Assembly (NCBI GenBank): GCA_903895195.1
Contig: CAITSZ010000017.1
Location: forward strand, 30,332 to 94,331
Origin: an uncultured Chlorobiaceae bacterium
GTDB taxonomy: Bacteria; Bacteroidota; Chlorobiia; Chlorobiales; Chlorobiaceae
Direction of reading: 5' to 3'
Length of the DNA stretch: 64,000 bases
Positions 48,518 to 58,300 of the stretch are shown here, in pieces (position 1 is the first letter of the stretch; every line of letters begins with the position of its first letter). Below the pieces are notes generated by a model. It saw only the letters and a program-made list of their open reading frames with translations. It had not been told where the DNA came from and did not search any database. The translations under genes were made by a program, and so were the position numbers.

Positions 48518-49608
48518 ATTCCAACAACCTGCCGCATCTTCCACGTCTTGACCATGTGCGTTTTTTTGCTGCCACGCTGGTCTTTTTTTTCCATTTCTCC
48601 CATTACTACTACTTTCACTGGCAGGCACAGAGTGACTCTCCCTGGCTTGGGCTCATCACCGAAGGGCATACAGGGGTCGGTCTTTTTTTTACGCTGTCCG
48701 GTTTTCTTTTCATGCTCATAGCCCTGCATAACCCGGTTATTGACTATCGCCGGTTTATACGCAACCGGTTCCTGCGCATATTTCCCATGTTTTTAACAGT
48801 ATTTATTATTGCTATTTCTATTGTACGCGATGACTTCAGGCCCCAGGACATTCTTTACCTGTTTTTTTCCAACATCGGTAAAGCACCAACATCCAACCAC
48901 TTTATCACCGGTGCTGCATGGACTATTTCCCTGGAGTTCACCTTCTATCTGCTGTTTCCCTTTCTCGGCAGGTTTGCCCGTGAAAAAGGGCCTTCGTACC
49001 TGCTGAAACTGCTGCTGCTCATGCTGTTGTTCAAGCTCGGTGCCTATGGCGTTACAGAGCGCAGTAAACACATGTTATACTCAACCCTTGTTGGTCGTTT
49101 TGATCAGTTTCTCATTGGTATGTTAGCGGCTCTGCTCTATAGCCGCTTCAAAGACATTCTTTCACGACGAGGCAATATGCTGTTGATTTTTGCCACTGTT
49201 GTTGTGTTTATCAACAGTGCTGTCCAGGCGCGGTATGCAAGCTTTTTTCTGCCGACCCAAAAGCAGGTATTCTGGATTTTCTGGTCGATGCTTGAAGCCG
49301 GAGGCTGGGCTTTGTTTATTACTGCATGGGCATCTGCGAGCTTTGTATTGCCAAAATGGCTCGACCGTTTTATGCAACGAGGCGGGGAAATCAGTTTTTC
49401 ATTTTATCTGATGCATGCCCTGGTTATTTACCTCACCTTTGAGGCTTTTGGAGTATGGACGATCTCCGGTAATGCCATTGTTGATGGCGCTATAATGGCC
49501 AGCGGGCTTTATCTTTTAACCTGGATGGCGGCAACCCTGAGCTATGAAACCATAGAAAAACCCTTTCTTGGCCTTCGTGGAGGCTATGGCAGGCAACTGA
49601 AGCCGTGA
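48514..49608 (+). CDS. acyltransferase family 3 membrane protein (OafA-like)
   Basis: A 364-residue integral membrane protein with about ten hydrophobic segments. Family features are RLDHVRFFAATLVFFFHFSH with the conserved His, GVGLFFTLSGFLFMLI, and YRRFIRNRFLRIFPMF with the conserved Arg residues. Such proteins O-acetylate or otherwise acylate exported polysaccharides. The start overlaps the preceding gene by 4 bp, so both products probably act on the same glycan. It converges with the GMD-like gene. Confidence 0.92.
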   Translation: MNSNNLPHLPRLDHVRFFAATLVFFFHFSHYYYFHWQAQSDSPWLGLITEGHTGVGLFFTLSGFLFMLIALHNPVIDYRRFIRNRFLRIFPMFLTVFIIAISIVRDDFRPQDILYLFFSNIGKAPTSNHFITGAAWTISLEFTFYLLFPFLGRFAREKGPSYLLKLLLLMLLFKLGAYGVTERSKHMLYSTLVGRFDQFLIGMLAALLYSRFKDILSRRGNMLLIFATVVVFINSAVQARYASFFLPTQKQVFWIFWSMLEAGGWALFITAWASASFVLPKWLDRFMQRGGEISFSFYLMHALVIYLTFEAFGVWTISGNAIVDGAIMASGLYLLTWMAATLSYETIEKPFLGLRGGYGRQLKP

Positions 49609-49612
49609 GTAA

Positions 49613-50560
49613 TCAGCCCTCAGCTTCAATCATTTTCCGCACAACAGCCGGCATGTCAGTCTGGGCTTTCCATCCGGTTATGCGTAATGCTTTTTCTGCA
49701 TTCCCGCAACTGTAGGGAATATCCGTTGTTCGGAATATCAACGGGTCGATATCGGTATGATCCTGCCAATTAAGGCCAAAATACCGAAAAGCAAGCTCAG
49801 CAAACTCAGAAAGTGAATGGCTTTGTCCGGTTGCAATCACCAGATCTTCTGCATGTTCTCTCTGGAGCATTCGCCACATCGCCTCTACATATTCCGGAGC
49901 CCATCCCCAGTCACGCATAATAGTTGTGTTTCCCAATCGCAGTCGTTCTCCGCTTCCATTGGCGATACGGCAGGCGGCAGCAACTATTTTGCGGGTAACA
50001 AACCGTTCGGGTCGTAAGGGCGATTCATGGTTAAACAAAATTCCTGTAGCAGCAAACAATCCATAAGCTTCACGATAATTGGCAACCTGCCAGAAAGATG
50101 CAGCTTTTGCAACAGCATAGGGGCTTCTCGGGCGAAACGGAGTCTCTTCATGTGCCGCTTCCTTCAATGTGTCGCCAAAGCATTCTCCAGATCCCGCGTT
50201 ATAGAGGCGAATGGGACGGTCAAGAAATCGTATGGCCTCCATCAGGTTAATCGTGGCCGAGAGGATGCTTTCAAGGGTTTCTACCGGTTGCTCAAAGGAG
50301 AGAGCGACGGAGCTTTGCCCTGCAAGATTGTATATTTCATCAGGTTGAGTACGGCTGACCACCTGCAGCACACTTCGAAAATCATTCAAAGCCATTGATT
50401 CCAAACGGACGCTCTGGCGTATGCCCAGCCGGACAAGATTACTGAAACTGCTGATCTGAGCATCCCTGGAACTGCCAATAACTTCATACCCCTTTTCAAG
50501 CAGAAGTCGGGCAAGATAAGCCCCATCCTGCCCTGAAATACCGCATATTAACGCTCTCAT
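49613..50560 (-). CDS. GDP-mannose 4,6-dehydratase-like SDR
   Basis: A 315-residue extended SDR acting on nucleotide sugars. The dinucleotide motif is [14 protein letters not shown]; the GMD-like segments are DEIYNLAGQSSVALSFEQPV, GSGECFG, and SPYAVAKAASFWQVANYREA (Tyr-x3-Lys), then [20 protein letters not shown]. It is shorter than and clearly different from the gmd gene at 51775, so it may make a different product, for example a second dehydratase or a GDP-4-keto-6-deoxymannose reductase. It lies 36 bp downstream of fcl on the same strand. Confidence 0.87.
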   Translation of the reverse strand: MRALICGISGQDGAYLARLLLEKGYEVIGSSRDAQISSFSNLVRLGIRQSVRLESMALNDFRSVLQVVSRTQPDEIYNLAGQSSVALSFEQPVETLESILSATINLMEAIRFLDRPIRLYNAGSGECFGDTLKEAAHEETPFRPRSPYAVAKAASFWQVANYREAYGLFAATGILFNHESPLRPERFVTRKIVAAACRIANGSGERLRLGNTTIMRDWGWAPEYVEAMWRMLQREHAEDLVIATGQSHSLSEFAELAFRYFGLNWQDHTDIDPLIFRTTDIPYSCGNAEKALRITGWKAQTDMPAVVRKMIEAEG

Positions 50561-50596
50561 TACGTTTTATTTAAATTCAATACTCTTCGCCTAAAG

Positions 50597-51712
50597 TCAA
50601 CTCCGGGCGTTTTGAAGAAAATCCCTGTATGCCCTTGCAATCCCATCGCGAAGCGTTGTTTTTGCTTCCCAGCCGAGTGCTTTCATCCGGCTTACATCGA
50701 GCAGCTTTCGCGGTGTTCCGTCAGGGTGCGACGTATCGAAGTTTATGGTACCTTCAAAGCCTACAACCTGTTTAACGGTTTCCGCCAGTTCCCGAATTGT
50801 CACATCGCAGCCGGTCCCGACGTTGAACAAGCCATCCTGAACCCCGGATTCCATTACAAAGATACAGGCCTCAGCCATGTCGTCCACATAAAGAAATTCA
50901 CGTCTCGGTGTTCCAGTACCCCACACGGTAAGGCTCTGTTCTCCACGAAGTTTTGCTTCGTGGGCCTTTCGTATGAGCGCAGGCAAAACATGGCTTCCGA
51001 GCAGGTCATAGTTGTCGTTCGGCCCGTAAAGATTGGTTGGCATCACTGAAACATAGCTGGTGCCATATTGCCGGTTATAGCTCTCACAAAGCTTGATACC
51101 AGCTATTTTTGCAATGGCATACGGCTCGTTGGTAGGCTCGAGAGGCCCGGTCAGCAGGTACTCCTCCCTGATCGGCTGAGGGCAATCGCGCGGATAAATA
51201 CAGCTGGAACCAAGAAAGAGCAAGCGCTTAACGCCAGCTTTCCATGCCGCATGAACGATGTTCGTTTCAATGACTAAATTTTCATAAATAAAATCAGCCC
51301 TATAGGTATTGTTGGCATGAATGCCCCCCACTTTGGCAGCAGCCAGAAAAATATAATCAGGCTTTTCTGCTGCAAGAAACCCATGCACCTCGCTCTGGTT
51401 TGTCAGGTCAAGCTCTTCACGCGTTCTTAGCAGCAGGTTCTGATAACCTTTCTCCTGCAAGAGACGAACAATGGCTGATCCCACCATGCCACGATGGCCA
51501 GCCACAAAAATTTTGAAGTGCTGAGTGCTGAGTGCTGAGTGCTGAGTGCTGAGTGCTGAGTGCTGGGTGCTGAGTGCTGAGTGCTGAGTGCTGAGTGCTG
51601 AGTGCTGAGTGCTGAGTTGGGATTCCTCGTGGGAGCCCGGAATGACAGAAAGATATGGGGACGATGGTATGCTCATATTCTTTGATCGGTTTGTTCCTTC
51701 CTCTTTTTTCAC
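50597..51712 (-). CDS. fcl: GDP-L-fucose synthase with repeat-derived N-terminus
   Basis: Epimerises and reduces GDP-4-keto-6-deoxymannose, the product of gmd, to GDP-L-fucose. The enzyme body starts at [16 protein letters not shown] and contains [30 protein letters not shown] (Tyr-x3-Lys) and [14 protein letters not shown]. The first ATG-started frame begins at 51712 (or 51676), inside the heptamer element. The intervening DNA encodes about 50 residues including repeats of STQHSAL. The only in-frame start nearer the enzyme body is a GTG that would remove the first beta strand. It follows gmd and shares its nucleotide-sugar pathway. Confidence 0.9.
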   Translation of the reverse strand: MKKEEGTNRSKNMSIPSSPYLSVIPGSHEESQLSTQHSALSTQHSALSTQHSALSTQHSALSTQHFKIFVAGHRGMVGSAIVRLLQEKGYQNLLLRTREELDLTNQSEVHGFLAAEKPDYIFLAAAKVGGIHANNTYRADFIYENLVIETNIVHAAWKAGVKRLLFLGSSCIYPRDCPQPIREEYLLTGPLEPTNEPYAIAKIAGIKLCESYNRQYGTSYVSVMPTNLYGPNDNYDLLGSHVLPALIRKAHEAKLRGEQSLTVWGTGTPRREFLYVDDMAEACIFVMESGVQDGLFNVGTGCDVTIRELAETVKQVVGFEGTINFDTSHPDGTPRKLLDVSRMKALGWEAKTTLRDGIARAYRDFLQNARS

Positions 51713-51764
51713 TCATCCCTCAGCACTTTTTTTCTCAGCACTCAGCACTCAGCACTCAGCACTC
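51517..51764. repeat. heptamer-armed dispersed element, copy B (between gmd and fcl)
   Basis: Left arm: fourteen AGTGCTG units at 51517-51614, one of them GGTGCTG (51566-51572). The core is almost identical to copy A (GATTCCTCGTGGGAGCCCGG, ATGGTATGCTCATA). Right arm: four CAGCACT units at 51736-51763, the inverse of the left arm. Unlike copies A and C it lacks GGCAGTT-type heptamers. It fills the whole space between the gmd stop and the fcl enzyme domain. Confidence 0.9.
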
Positions 51765-51774
51765 GTCCCTCTTT

Positions 51775-52857
51775 TTATTCGTGATAGTCATAAGTGTTGT
51801 AGCCATGCTTTTTAACCAGTTCATCCCGGCTGGCGCTTTTCAGGTCTTCGCGCATCATTTCGGCTACCAGCTCTTTAAAACTGATTTTCGGGGTCCATCC
51901 GAGTTTTTTTCGGGCCTTGGTCGCATCGCCAAGCAGAGAGTCTACTTCTGAAGGGCGGAAATAGTTCTGGTCAACAGCTACAACGCAGTTGCCGGCAGCA
52001 TCATATCCCTTCTCATTGATACCTGTTCCCTCCCATGTAATTGATATACCCGCTTCTTCAGCTGCCGCATCAACAAAATTGCGCACACTATGCTGTTCTC
52101 CTGATGCAATCACAAAATCTTCGGCTTTTTCCTGCTGGAGCATGAGCCACTGCATTTCAACATAATCCTTCGCATGCCCCCAGTCGCGCAGCGCATCGAG
52201 ATTGCCGAGGTATAGGCACTCCTGGAGGCCAAGCTTTATACGGGCAAGGGCGCGGGTGATTTTACGGGTGACAAAGGTCTCTCCTCTGAGCGGGCTTTCA
52301 TGGTTGAAGAGAATCCCATTGCAGGCATAGATACCATACGACTCGCGGTAGTTCACAGTAATCCAGTAAGCGTATAGCTTGGCAACCCCATAAGGGCTCC
52401 TCGGATAAAACGGAGTGGTTTCCTTTTGAGGAACCTCCTGAACAAGGCCATAGAGTTCAGAAGAGCTGGCCTGGTAATATTTTGTTTTTTTTGTGAGTCC
52501 AAGAATACGGATAGCTTCCAAAATGCGCAATGCTCCCAGTCCGTCAACATCGGCGGTATACTCCGGCTCTTCAAAAGAGACCGCCACATGACTCTGGGCA
52601 CCGAGATTATAAATCTCATCCGGTTGCACCTGCTGGATAATACGCGTCAGATTTGAAGAGTCGGTCAAATCACCATAATGCAGCACAAATTGCCGGTTTG
52701 CAGCATGAGGATCCTGATAAAGGTGGTCTACCCGGTCTGTGTTGAAGAGTGACGAGCGGCGTTTGATGCCATGCACTTCATATCCTTTTCCAAGGAGAAA
52801 TTCAGCCAGATATGCCCCATCCTGACCGGTAACACCTGTGATCAAAGCTTTTTTCAT
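51775..52857 (-). CDS. gmd: GDP-mannose 4,6-dehydratase
   Basis: Converts GDP-mannose to GDP-4-keto-6-deoxymannose, precursor of GDP-fucose, GDP-rhamnose and related sugars. The family start [20 protein letters not shown] is followed by [60 protein letters not shown] (Tyr-x3-Lys) and [21 protein letters not shown] chose the ATG at 52857, which starts 2 residues before the conserved strand; a longer frame reaches 52884. It lies upstream of fcl with element copy B in between. Confidence 0.96.
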   Translation of the reverse strand: MKKALITGVTGQDGAYLAEFLLGKGYEVHGIKRRSSLFNTDRVDHLYQDPHAANRQFVLHYGDLTDSSNLTRIIQQVQPDEIYNLGAQSHVAVSFEEPEYTADVDGLGALRILEAIRILGLTKKTKYYQASSSELYGLVQEVPQKETTPFYPRSPYGVAKLYAYWITVNYRESYGIYACNGILFNHESPLRGETFVTRKITRALARIKLGLQECLYLGNLDALRDWGHAKDYVEMQWLMLQQEKAEDFVIASGEQHSVRNFVDAAAEEAGISITWEGTGINEKGYDAAGNCVVAVDQNYFRPSEVDSLLGDATKARKKLGWTPKISFKELVAEMMREDLKSASRDELVKKHGYNTYDYHE

Positions 52858-53006
52858 AAAGATTGTTTTTCTGAAAAGCAGCAAGCTCTCAGTTGCGTTG
52901 TAATCGAAGTATATCCCTTAATATAAGCGTTGAATGAATCTTTATAACAGAAAAATGGTTACGGCAAAAGCCTCAATGCGGTCAGGTATTGTTAACCGCT
53001 CGCTGC

Positions 53007-53037
53007 GTTCCAACTGTACGATAAGAATACCGTCCCC
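53007..53037 (+). repeat. solo copy of the RAYT-element end with adjoining coding remnant
   Basis: Thirty of 31 positions match the 3' end of the RAYT gene plus its right inverted end. The match includes GTTCCAA, which lies inside the transposase coding sequence in the intact unit. Weaker similarity to the gene's last ~70 bp (around 52955-53006) suggests a decayed RAYT remnant. It lies 13 bp from the stop of the AAA/DUF4143 gene. Confidence 0.8.
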
Positions 53038-53050
53038 AATTTTTTGCGAT

Positions 53051-54214
53051 TTATCTCTTGTTCAGCTCTTGAGAAAGTTCGATCAGTGAAATTGCTTCAA
53101 TATCAGAAGCAAGACGGTAACGATCACTGCCTGGATAGACGACAAATTTTCGAGATGGGTTGATATCTGCACATGCAGAGTGAAAACCTCTTTCCAGTTT
53201 GGGAGAGAGACTGCGCTTAATTTCTATAGCCCACAGAGATCCATCCGCCCATGAGAGCAGCAAATCAATCTCTCCTCCGCCACTCGTTCGATAAAAATAT
53301 CCCTGAGCATCATCCCCAGCGCATGCAAGCAGATTCTCAATAACAAAACACTCCCAGCTTTGCCCCACTACCGGATGAGAAAGCAAAGTTTCCTTGTCCG
53401 GAATAGAGAGCAGTGCATGAACAAGCCCGCTATCACGCACATAAACCTTCGGTGACCGAACCAGGCGTTTTCCAACGTTACTATGCCATGGCTGAAGTCG
53501 GCGAACCAGCAGAAGATCAACAAGAAGATCAATATAGCTCCCTGCGGTTTTAACGTCTACACCAAGATTCCGGGCAAACTGTGCCGTATTGAGCAAGCCT
53601 CCCTGATGCCACGCAAGCATCACCCAAAATCGCCGAAGAGTTTCGGCTGCAATACGCGGACCAAACTGAGGAATATCGCGTTCAAGGTAGGTACGAATAA
53701 AATTCCGCCTCCAACGCAAGCTGCCTGCATCGTCTCCAGCAAGCAGGCTCGACGGAAACCCGCCTCGAATCCAAAGATTGTCAGACTCCAGTGAGCCTGC
53801 TTCCAATATGGTGATCGGAGTCAGTTCTTCATAGGCAATCCGGCCGGCAAGCGTTTCACCAGATTGTTTGAGCAAATCAAGAGCAGCTGATCCGAGAAGC
53901 AGGAACTGCCCGTTCCTTCGGCCATCACGTATCCCCTTATCGATTACTCCCCGCAGAACCGGGAACAGACCCGGTGCACGATGCACCTCATCAAGAATCA
54001 CAAGCTGATCCTGATGGTCAGCAAAATAGAGTTCCGGTTGTGATATCCTGGCCTGATCCTGCTCAGATTCAAGATCGAGATAGAGCGCGTTGAAAGTTTT
54101 GCCTATATCCAGCGCCAAGGTTGTTTTTCCAACCTGTCGAGGCCCAAGCAGCGCAACTGCAGGAAAATGAGCCAGAGCATCAACGAGTTTATGGGAAAGA
54201 ATTCTTGGTAACAT
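53051..54214 (-). CDS. AAA ATPase with DUF4143 domain
   Basis: A 387-residue cytosolic ATPase: Walker A LLGPRQVGKTTLA (about 22-34), Walker B LVILDEVHR, an SGETLAGRIAYEELTPITILE segment, then a C-terminal DUF4143 region ending in a PD-(D/E)XK-like stretch (GGGEIDLLLSWADGSLWAIEIKRS). These proteins are abundant and mobile in bacteria; suggested roles include toxin-antitoxin-like or genome-defence functions, none firmly established. It sits alone between a RAYT remnant and element copy C, consistent with horizontal origin. Confidence 0.92.
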   Translation of the reverse strand: MLPRILSHKLVDALAHFPAVALLGPRQVGKTTLALDIGKTFNALYLDLESEQDQARISQPELYFADHQDQLVILDEVHRAPGLFPVLRGVIDKGIRDGRRNGQFLLLGSAALDLLKQSGETLAGRIAYEELTPITILEAGSLESDNLWIRGGFPSSLLAGDDAGSLRWRRNFIRTYLERDIPQFGPRIAAETLRRFWVMLAWHQGGLLNTAQFARNLGVDVKTAGSYIDLLVDLLLVRRLQPWHSNVGKRLVRSPKVYVRDSGLVHALLSIPDKETLLSHPVVGQSWECFVIENLLACAGDDAQGYFYRTSGGGEIDLLLSWADGSLWAIEIKRSLSPKLERGFHSACADINPSRKFVVYPGSDRYRLASDIEAISLIELSQELNKR

Positions 54215-54317
54215 GCTGTCAATTATGGATTCTCATTCCATGATTTGCAAGGATATATATAAAAAAAATATAACCAACCTTACGATCAAACACAAGTACC
54301 TCATTTAACAGTGCTGA

Positions 54318-54568
54318 GGGAAGAGGGAATAGTTGGCAGTGGGCAGTCGGCAGTTGGCAGGGAAGATGAGGGAAAGAGAGTGCTGAGTTTTGATTCCTTG
54401 GTACCCCTTGGAATGGCAGGGAGAGATGGTAACGAAAGTATGCTCATATTGCTTTGATCTGTTTGTTACGACCTCTTTTTTTTACTATTTATACTGCCAA
54501 CTGCCAACTGCCAACTGCCAACTGCCAATTGCCAACTGCCAACTGCCAACTGTTTTCACTTTCTTCCC
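54318..54568. repeat. heptamer-armed dispersed element, copy C
   Basis: Left edge GGGAAGAGGGAATAGT, then GGCAGTT-type heptamers (54331-54361) and one AGTGCTG. The core is related to but more diverged than in copies A and B (GATTCCTTGG..., ATGCTCATATT). Right arm: eight ACTGCCA units at 54493-54548, one of them ATTGCCA. The right edge TTCTTCCC reaches into the last codons of the MNT gene and includes its stop codon. Confidence 0.82.
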
Positions 54569-54894
54569 TTCGGGTAGATGGTAATGCCGACCCGTTGAAT
54601 ATGCTCTTGCAGTGGAGAATGTTGAAGAGAGTCTAAGGATTTTACATCGAATTTGTAAGGCAAGGGCAGGTCATCTAGTTCCATGGCAACCGCAGCGATA
54701 TCCCTTTCCTTTTCCATACCTTCAACAGCAAGATCAATGTCAGAATACGGTTTTGCAGTTCCCTTGGCCCGTGAGCCAAAAAGAACAACTCTCTGAATAT
54801 CCTGATGCTGCAGAAAGATACCGGTCATCAGATCAAGTTCTCTCTGGGTAAGGCTTGAAATTTTCAGGAATTCTTCAGTTTTTGCTGTAACCAT
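54556..54894 (-). CDS. MNT-type nucleotidyltransferase (antitoxin-like)
   Basis: A 112-residue minimal nucleotidyltransferase. The signature GSRAKGTAKPYSDIDLAV (40-57) includes the GSxxxG turn and the metal-binding Asp52 and Asp54. It overlaps the upstream HEPN-like gene by 31 bp, so the two are translationally coupled. In HEPN/MNT pairs the nucleotidyltransferase usually neutralises the HEPN toxin by AMPylating it. The final codons and stop (GRK-stop) come from the edge of repeat element copy C, so the original C-terminus may have been altered. Confidence 0.9.
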   Translation of the reverse strand: MVTAKTEEFLKISSLTQRELDLMTGIFLQHQDIQRVVLFGSRAKGTAKPYSDIDLAVEGMEKERDIAAVAMELDDLPLPYKFDVKSLDSLQHSPLQEHIQRVGITIYPKGRK

Positions 54895-55283
54895 TGGTGT
54901 AACTGTTCAAGTATTGGCAGATAGTTTTCATTGACAGCAACAAGCACTTTACGAAATGTATGCATATCATAGGTATGCGATAGCTGGTTTCGGTCAAGCA
55001 TCATTGCAATCCAACCATCGCCATCATCAATCATTTTCGCTGCAAATGCTTCCTTAATCACGGCTCTTGGCGTAACCGGGCTTAAAGCCACTCCGCTATT
55101 TTCAAGGTAGTCCTTCATTGTCTTCCAAGCCAACTCAAATGAATATTCAAATCTCTGGATAATTCCCTCCTGTTCAAGATCAGAAAAATCATCAAGAGCG
55201 CAGCTTTGCAAGGCTGTACGAAGAAGCGTAAAGGCGCGATCAAAATTATCAAAACGTTGTTTCCATCGAATATCTTCTTGCAT
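54864..55283 (-). CDS. HI0074-type HEPN protein (nucleotidyltransferase substrate-binding family)
   Basis: A 139-residue all-alpha protein. Family features are RFDNFDRAFTLL, FEYSFELAWKTMKDYL and the HEPN-like motif RNQLSH (Arg98-x4-His103), which in related proteins forms an RNase active site. It is encoded just upstream of its MNT partner with a 31-bp overlap. A toxin role is inferred from the family; the HI0074 group has also been called simply a nucleotidyltransferase-associated protein. It lies 48 bp downstream of the giant glycosyltransferase gene on the same strand. Confidence 0.9.
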   Translation of the reverse strand: MQEDIRWKQRFDNFDRAFTLLRTALQSCALDDFSDLEQEGIIQRFEYSFELAWKTMKDYLENSGVALSPVTPRAVIKEAFAAKMIDDGDGWIAMMLDRNQLSHTYDMHTFRKVLVAVNENYLPILEQLHQWLQQKLKNS

Positions 55284-55330
55284 GAGTCTTCAGGCTCCTG
55301 GGTTATTCCCTTCTTTGGCTGCTTGTCGTT

Positions 55331-58300
55331 CTATAGTTTTCCCCAGCGTAATTTAGCGAAAAAATAACGGAAGTCGAACTCAAGATGCGACGTGTGGCGT
55401 CCTCCAAGGCGATCGTGCATGGTGATGTGTGCGTAATTCTTCAACCATCTCTTTGGAACCCGGCCAAAGCGGTGTTTGAACATATTGTTGATCTCGCGGT
55501 GCACTTTTACTTTTGCTCCCAGCGTTTTATTCTCGGCATAGAGCCTTGATCCGGCCAGTTTTTCCTCAAGGTATGCAAACCGCACACCCGCTTTTCCAAG
55601 TCGCAGCCAGTACTCGTAATCCATGCAGTAGTGCAGCGACTCATCAAGCAGTCCGTGCTGTTCGACCACTCGCCTCCGGAAAAAAAGCGCAGGCTGGCAG
55701 ATGAAGCTGGTGTCGTGCAGACGTGCAAAATCAAATGGTTCGGAAGGGTATGACTCAAACGGCCAGTCATGCACATCAATGTGGTCGGCCTGACCGTACA
55801 CAACATCAACGTCCGGGTTTGCTTCAAAAAATGAAGTAACCTTTGCAATGGCGTTCGGGTAGTAAATATCGTCAGAGTTAAGCCAGCCGATAATGTCGCC
55901 ATCGGTTGCCTGAATTCCCTTGTTAACGGCATTTGTCTGTCCGTTATCCTTTTCCGAAACCCATTGTACAGCCGGGCGGAACTTGCGCAGAATCTCAACA
56001 GTGTTATCACTACTGCCACCATCAATCACGACATGCTCAATTGCAGCACCCTGCTGCTTTGCCACACTCAAAAGAGTGCGCTCAATGAACTCTCCCTGAT
56101 TGAATGAAGGGGTTACAATGCTGACTTTCAATCGTGAATAGGGCTCAACAAAAGGCTGCTCATCCTCACGCCATTCTGCCCAGGCACCTCTCCAAAGCCC
56201 ATCCGGTTTGTTCATAGCCTGTTCAAACAGCTCCCAATACTCACGGGCCATTCGTTTCTGGTCAGAGAACTCTTCAGCGCGGTGATCTCCTGCCTTTACA
56301 AGTCTGGCCCGAAGTTGTTCGTCCTTGCATAACAATAGCATAGACCAGGCAATCTGTTCAGGCGAAAGCGGGTCAAAGAAGAGAGCAGCATTTGCAGCAA
56401 TTTCAGGCAGCGACCTTGTATTGCTGCAGGCGACCGGCACTCCTGCTTTCATTGCCTCGATAACCGGCAGCCCGAACCCTTCATAGAGTGACGGAAAAAT
56501 CAATGCAGTGCAGTTCGACAAAATGAGAGCAAGCTCATCGTTCGGCAGGTATCCCGGAAAAATTACCCGATCCTCAAGTCCCATACTCTCAGCAACCCTG
56601 ATTAATTCCCGCTGGCGCTCGCCGGCTGCACCTGTGCAGACAAGCTTGATATCCGGAGACAAACTGTCACGGGCAGCCATACCGAAAGCAGCAAGAAGCT
56701 TTTCGTGGTTTTTGTGTTTCCAGAAATTTGCAGTATAGAGCAGGTAGCGATGGCGAACCAGACCGTACCTTGCAAGCAGTCCATTGTCATCACTGTTTTT
56801 TAGAGAGATGCGGTGAGCCATGCGAAGATATATTGTGCGGATACGAGCCGGTTGGCAGGCGCCGTGGGCAATGGCCGACTGTCGCGAATACTCTGAAATC
56901 GCCGTCAGTGCGTCTGCTCGCTGAACTGCATTCATGAATACCCGGTCACGATGTGCAACATCTTCAGGCGAAAAAAATTCCGGATAGGTTTTGTACTGCA
57001 GGTCATAAATGGTACTCACAACCGGAATTCCAGGCTCAGCATTATCCGGTGAGGTAAAAGGGCAGAAGAGCAGATCCACATTGAGATCGCGCAGCAGCGT
57101 GGAAGGAGGGTGTGCACGATTTTTAATGCGCTTTTTGATGCTTTTTTTCCATCGGGCGATTGTACGGTTTACCCATCTGGTATGTACGGTGACAGTTGCG
57201 ACCGGGGCAACGACCTCCTTCAGTATCATCAACCGCTGCATATTTGCACGATCAAGAAAAGCCAGCTCCTCGTGCGAGCTCTCACGGGTCAGCAGAATAA
57301 ACTTCGTTTCGGGTTTCATCTCTGCGAGCATGCCGAGCAGCTCAAGCACAAACACTTTTGCCCCCCCATTCTCTCCACCAGGGAGCACAGGGGTTATATC
57401 AACAGCAATTGTGTTCAGTGCGGCAGTTGATAGAGCATTGCCTGCCGCCTGCTGCAGGTAGGGCTGTGGGGGCACTTCCAACTTGTATATCCAGTTATTG
57501 TTGAGGCTTTCTGTAAGAAGAGCTACAATTTGCGAAGTGCTCTCCTTCCATGTCATCCATGGCATTGCTGATGATTGGGGAGCAGATCCATTGTTCAGAT
57601 TCGCAATCCATTTTTTTACTACACGGGCCAAACGCAAAGGCGACGTTCCACTGAAATAGGTGGCATATACTCCAGCAACCTCGCGAAACACCGGCAGGTC
57701 ACGGGCAAGAATAGGGCACTTGTGCTGGGCCGCTTCGATAAGCGGCAGGCCAAATCCCTCGCCCATTGATGCCATTATCACTCCATCTGCAGCTGCGTAG
57801 AGTTTCTGCAGCGCCTCATCACTAATGCCCTGATACCAGAAAAGCCTGCCATTCCGCGTTGCCCCGGTAAGGCGTTCTGCAATTTTTTCAACCATCCATC
57901 CCTGTTTACCGACAAGGACGAGGTTTACCTTCATTCCCGTTAACCACAGCAGCTTAAAGGCATTAAGCACCTGCCCGCATCCCTTTCGCGGTTCCACCGT
58001 TCCCACCATCAGGATTGTTGGTGCTGCGGCCAGTTTAAGCAAATCGTTATCAAAACCTTCCGGAACTCCTGCCGTAGGCAGGCTGTTTTCAATATCTGCT
58101 CCAAGATGAAACCACCCTATACTGAAAGGTCTCTTTCGTACAGGTTGAGCGCGCTCAAACCAGGCTTTCACATCATCAGCCACAGCACGTGAAATGCAGA
58201 GCACTCCATCACCCTGGGCGGCAACCTCCATCCATTCCCGGTGGTGCTGCTCAATATCGGGAGGGAAATAGTGAGGGAAAAGAAGGGGGAGAAGATCATA

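Noticed and set aside
49599..49628. Hairpin between the acyltransferase and GMD-like genes as a terminator
   Set aside because: The stem is interrupted and no T-run follows on either strand.
51417..51716. Second minus-strand frame and plus-strand frames (51609-51951) across copy B
   Set aside because: They consist of repeat-derived heptapeptides without a downstream domain; only the frame joined to the fcl enzyme body is meaningful.
51517..51764. CRISPR-like look of the heptamer tracts
   Set aside because: Units are 7 bp with no spacers, and the arms are inverted around a common core; no cas genes are nearby.
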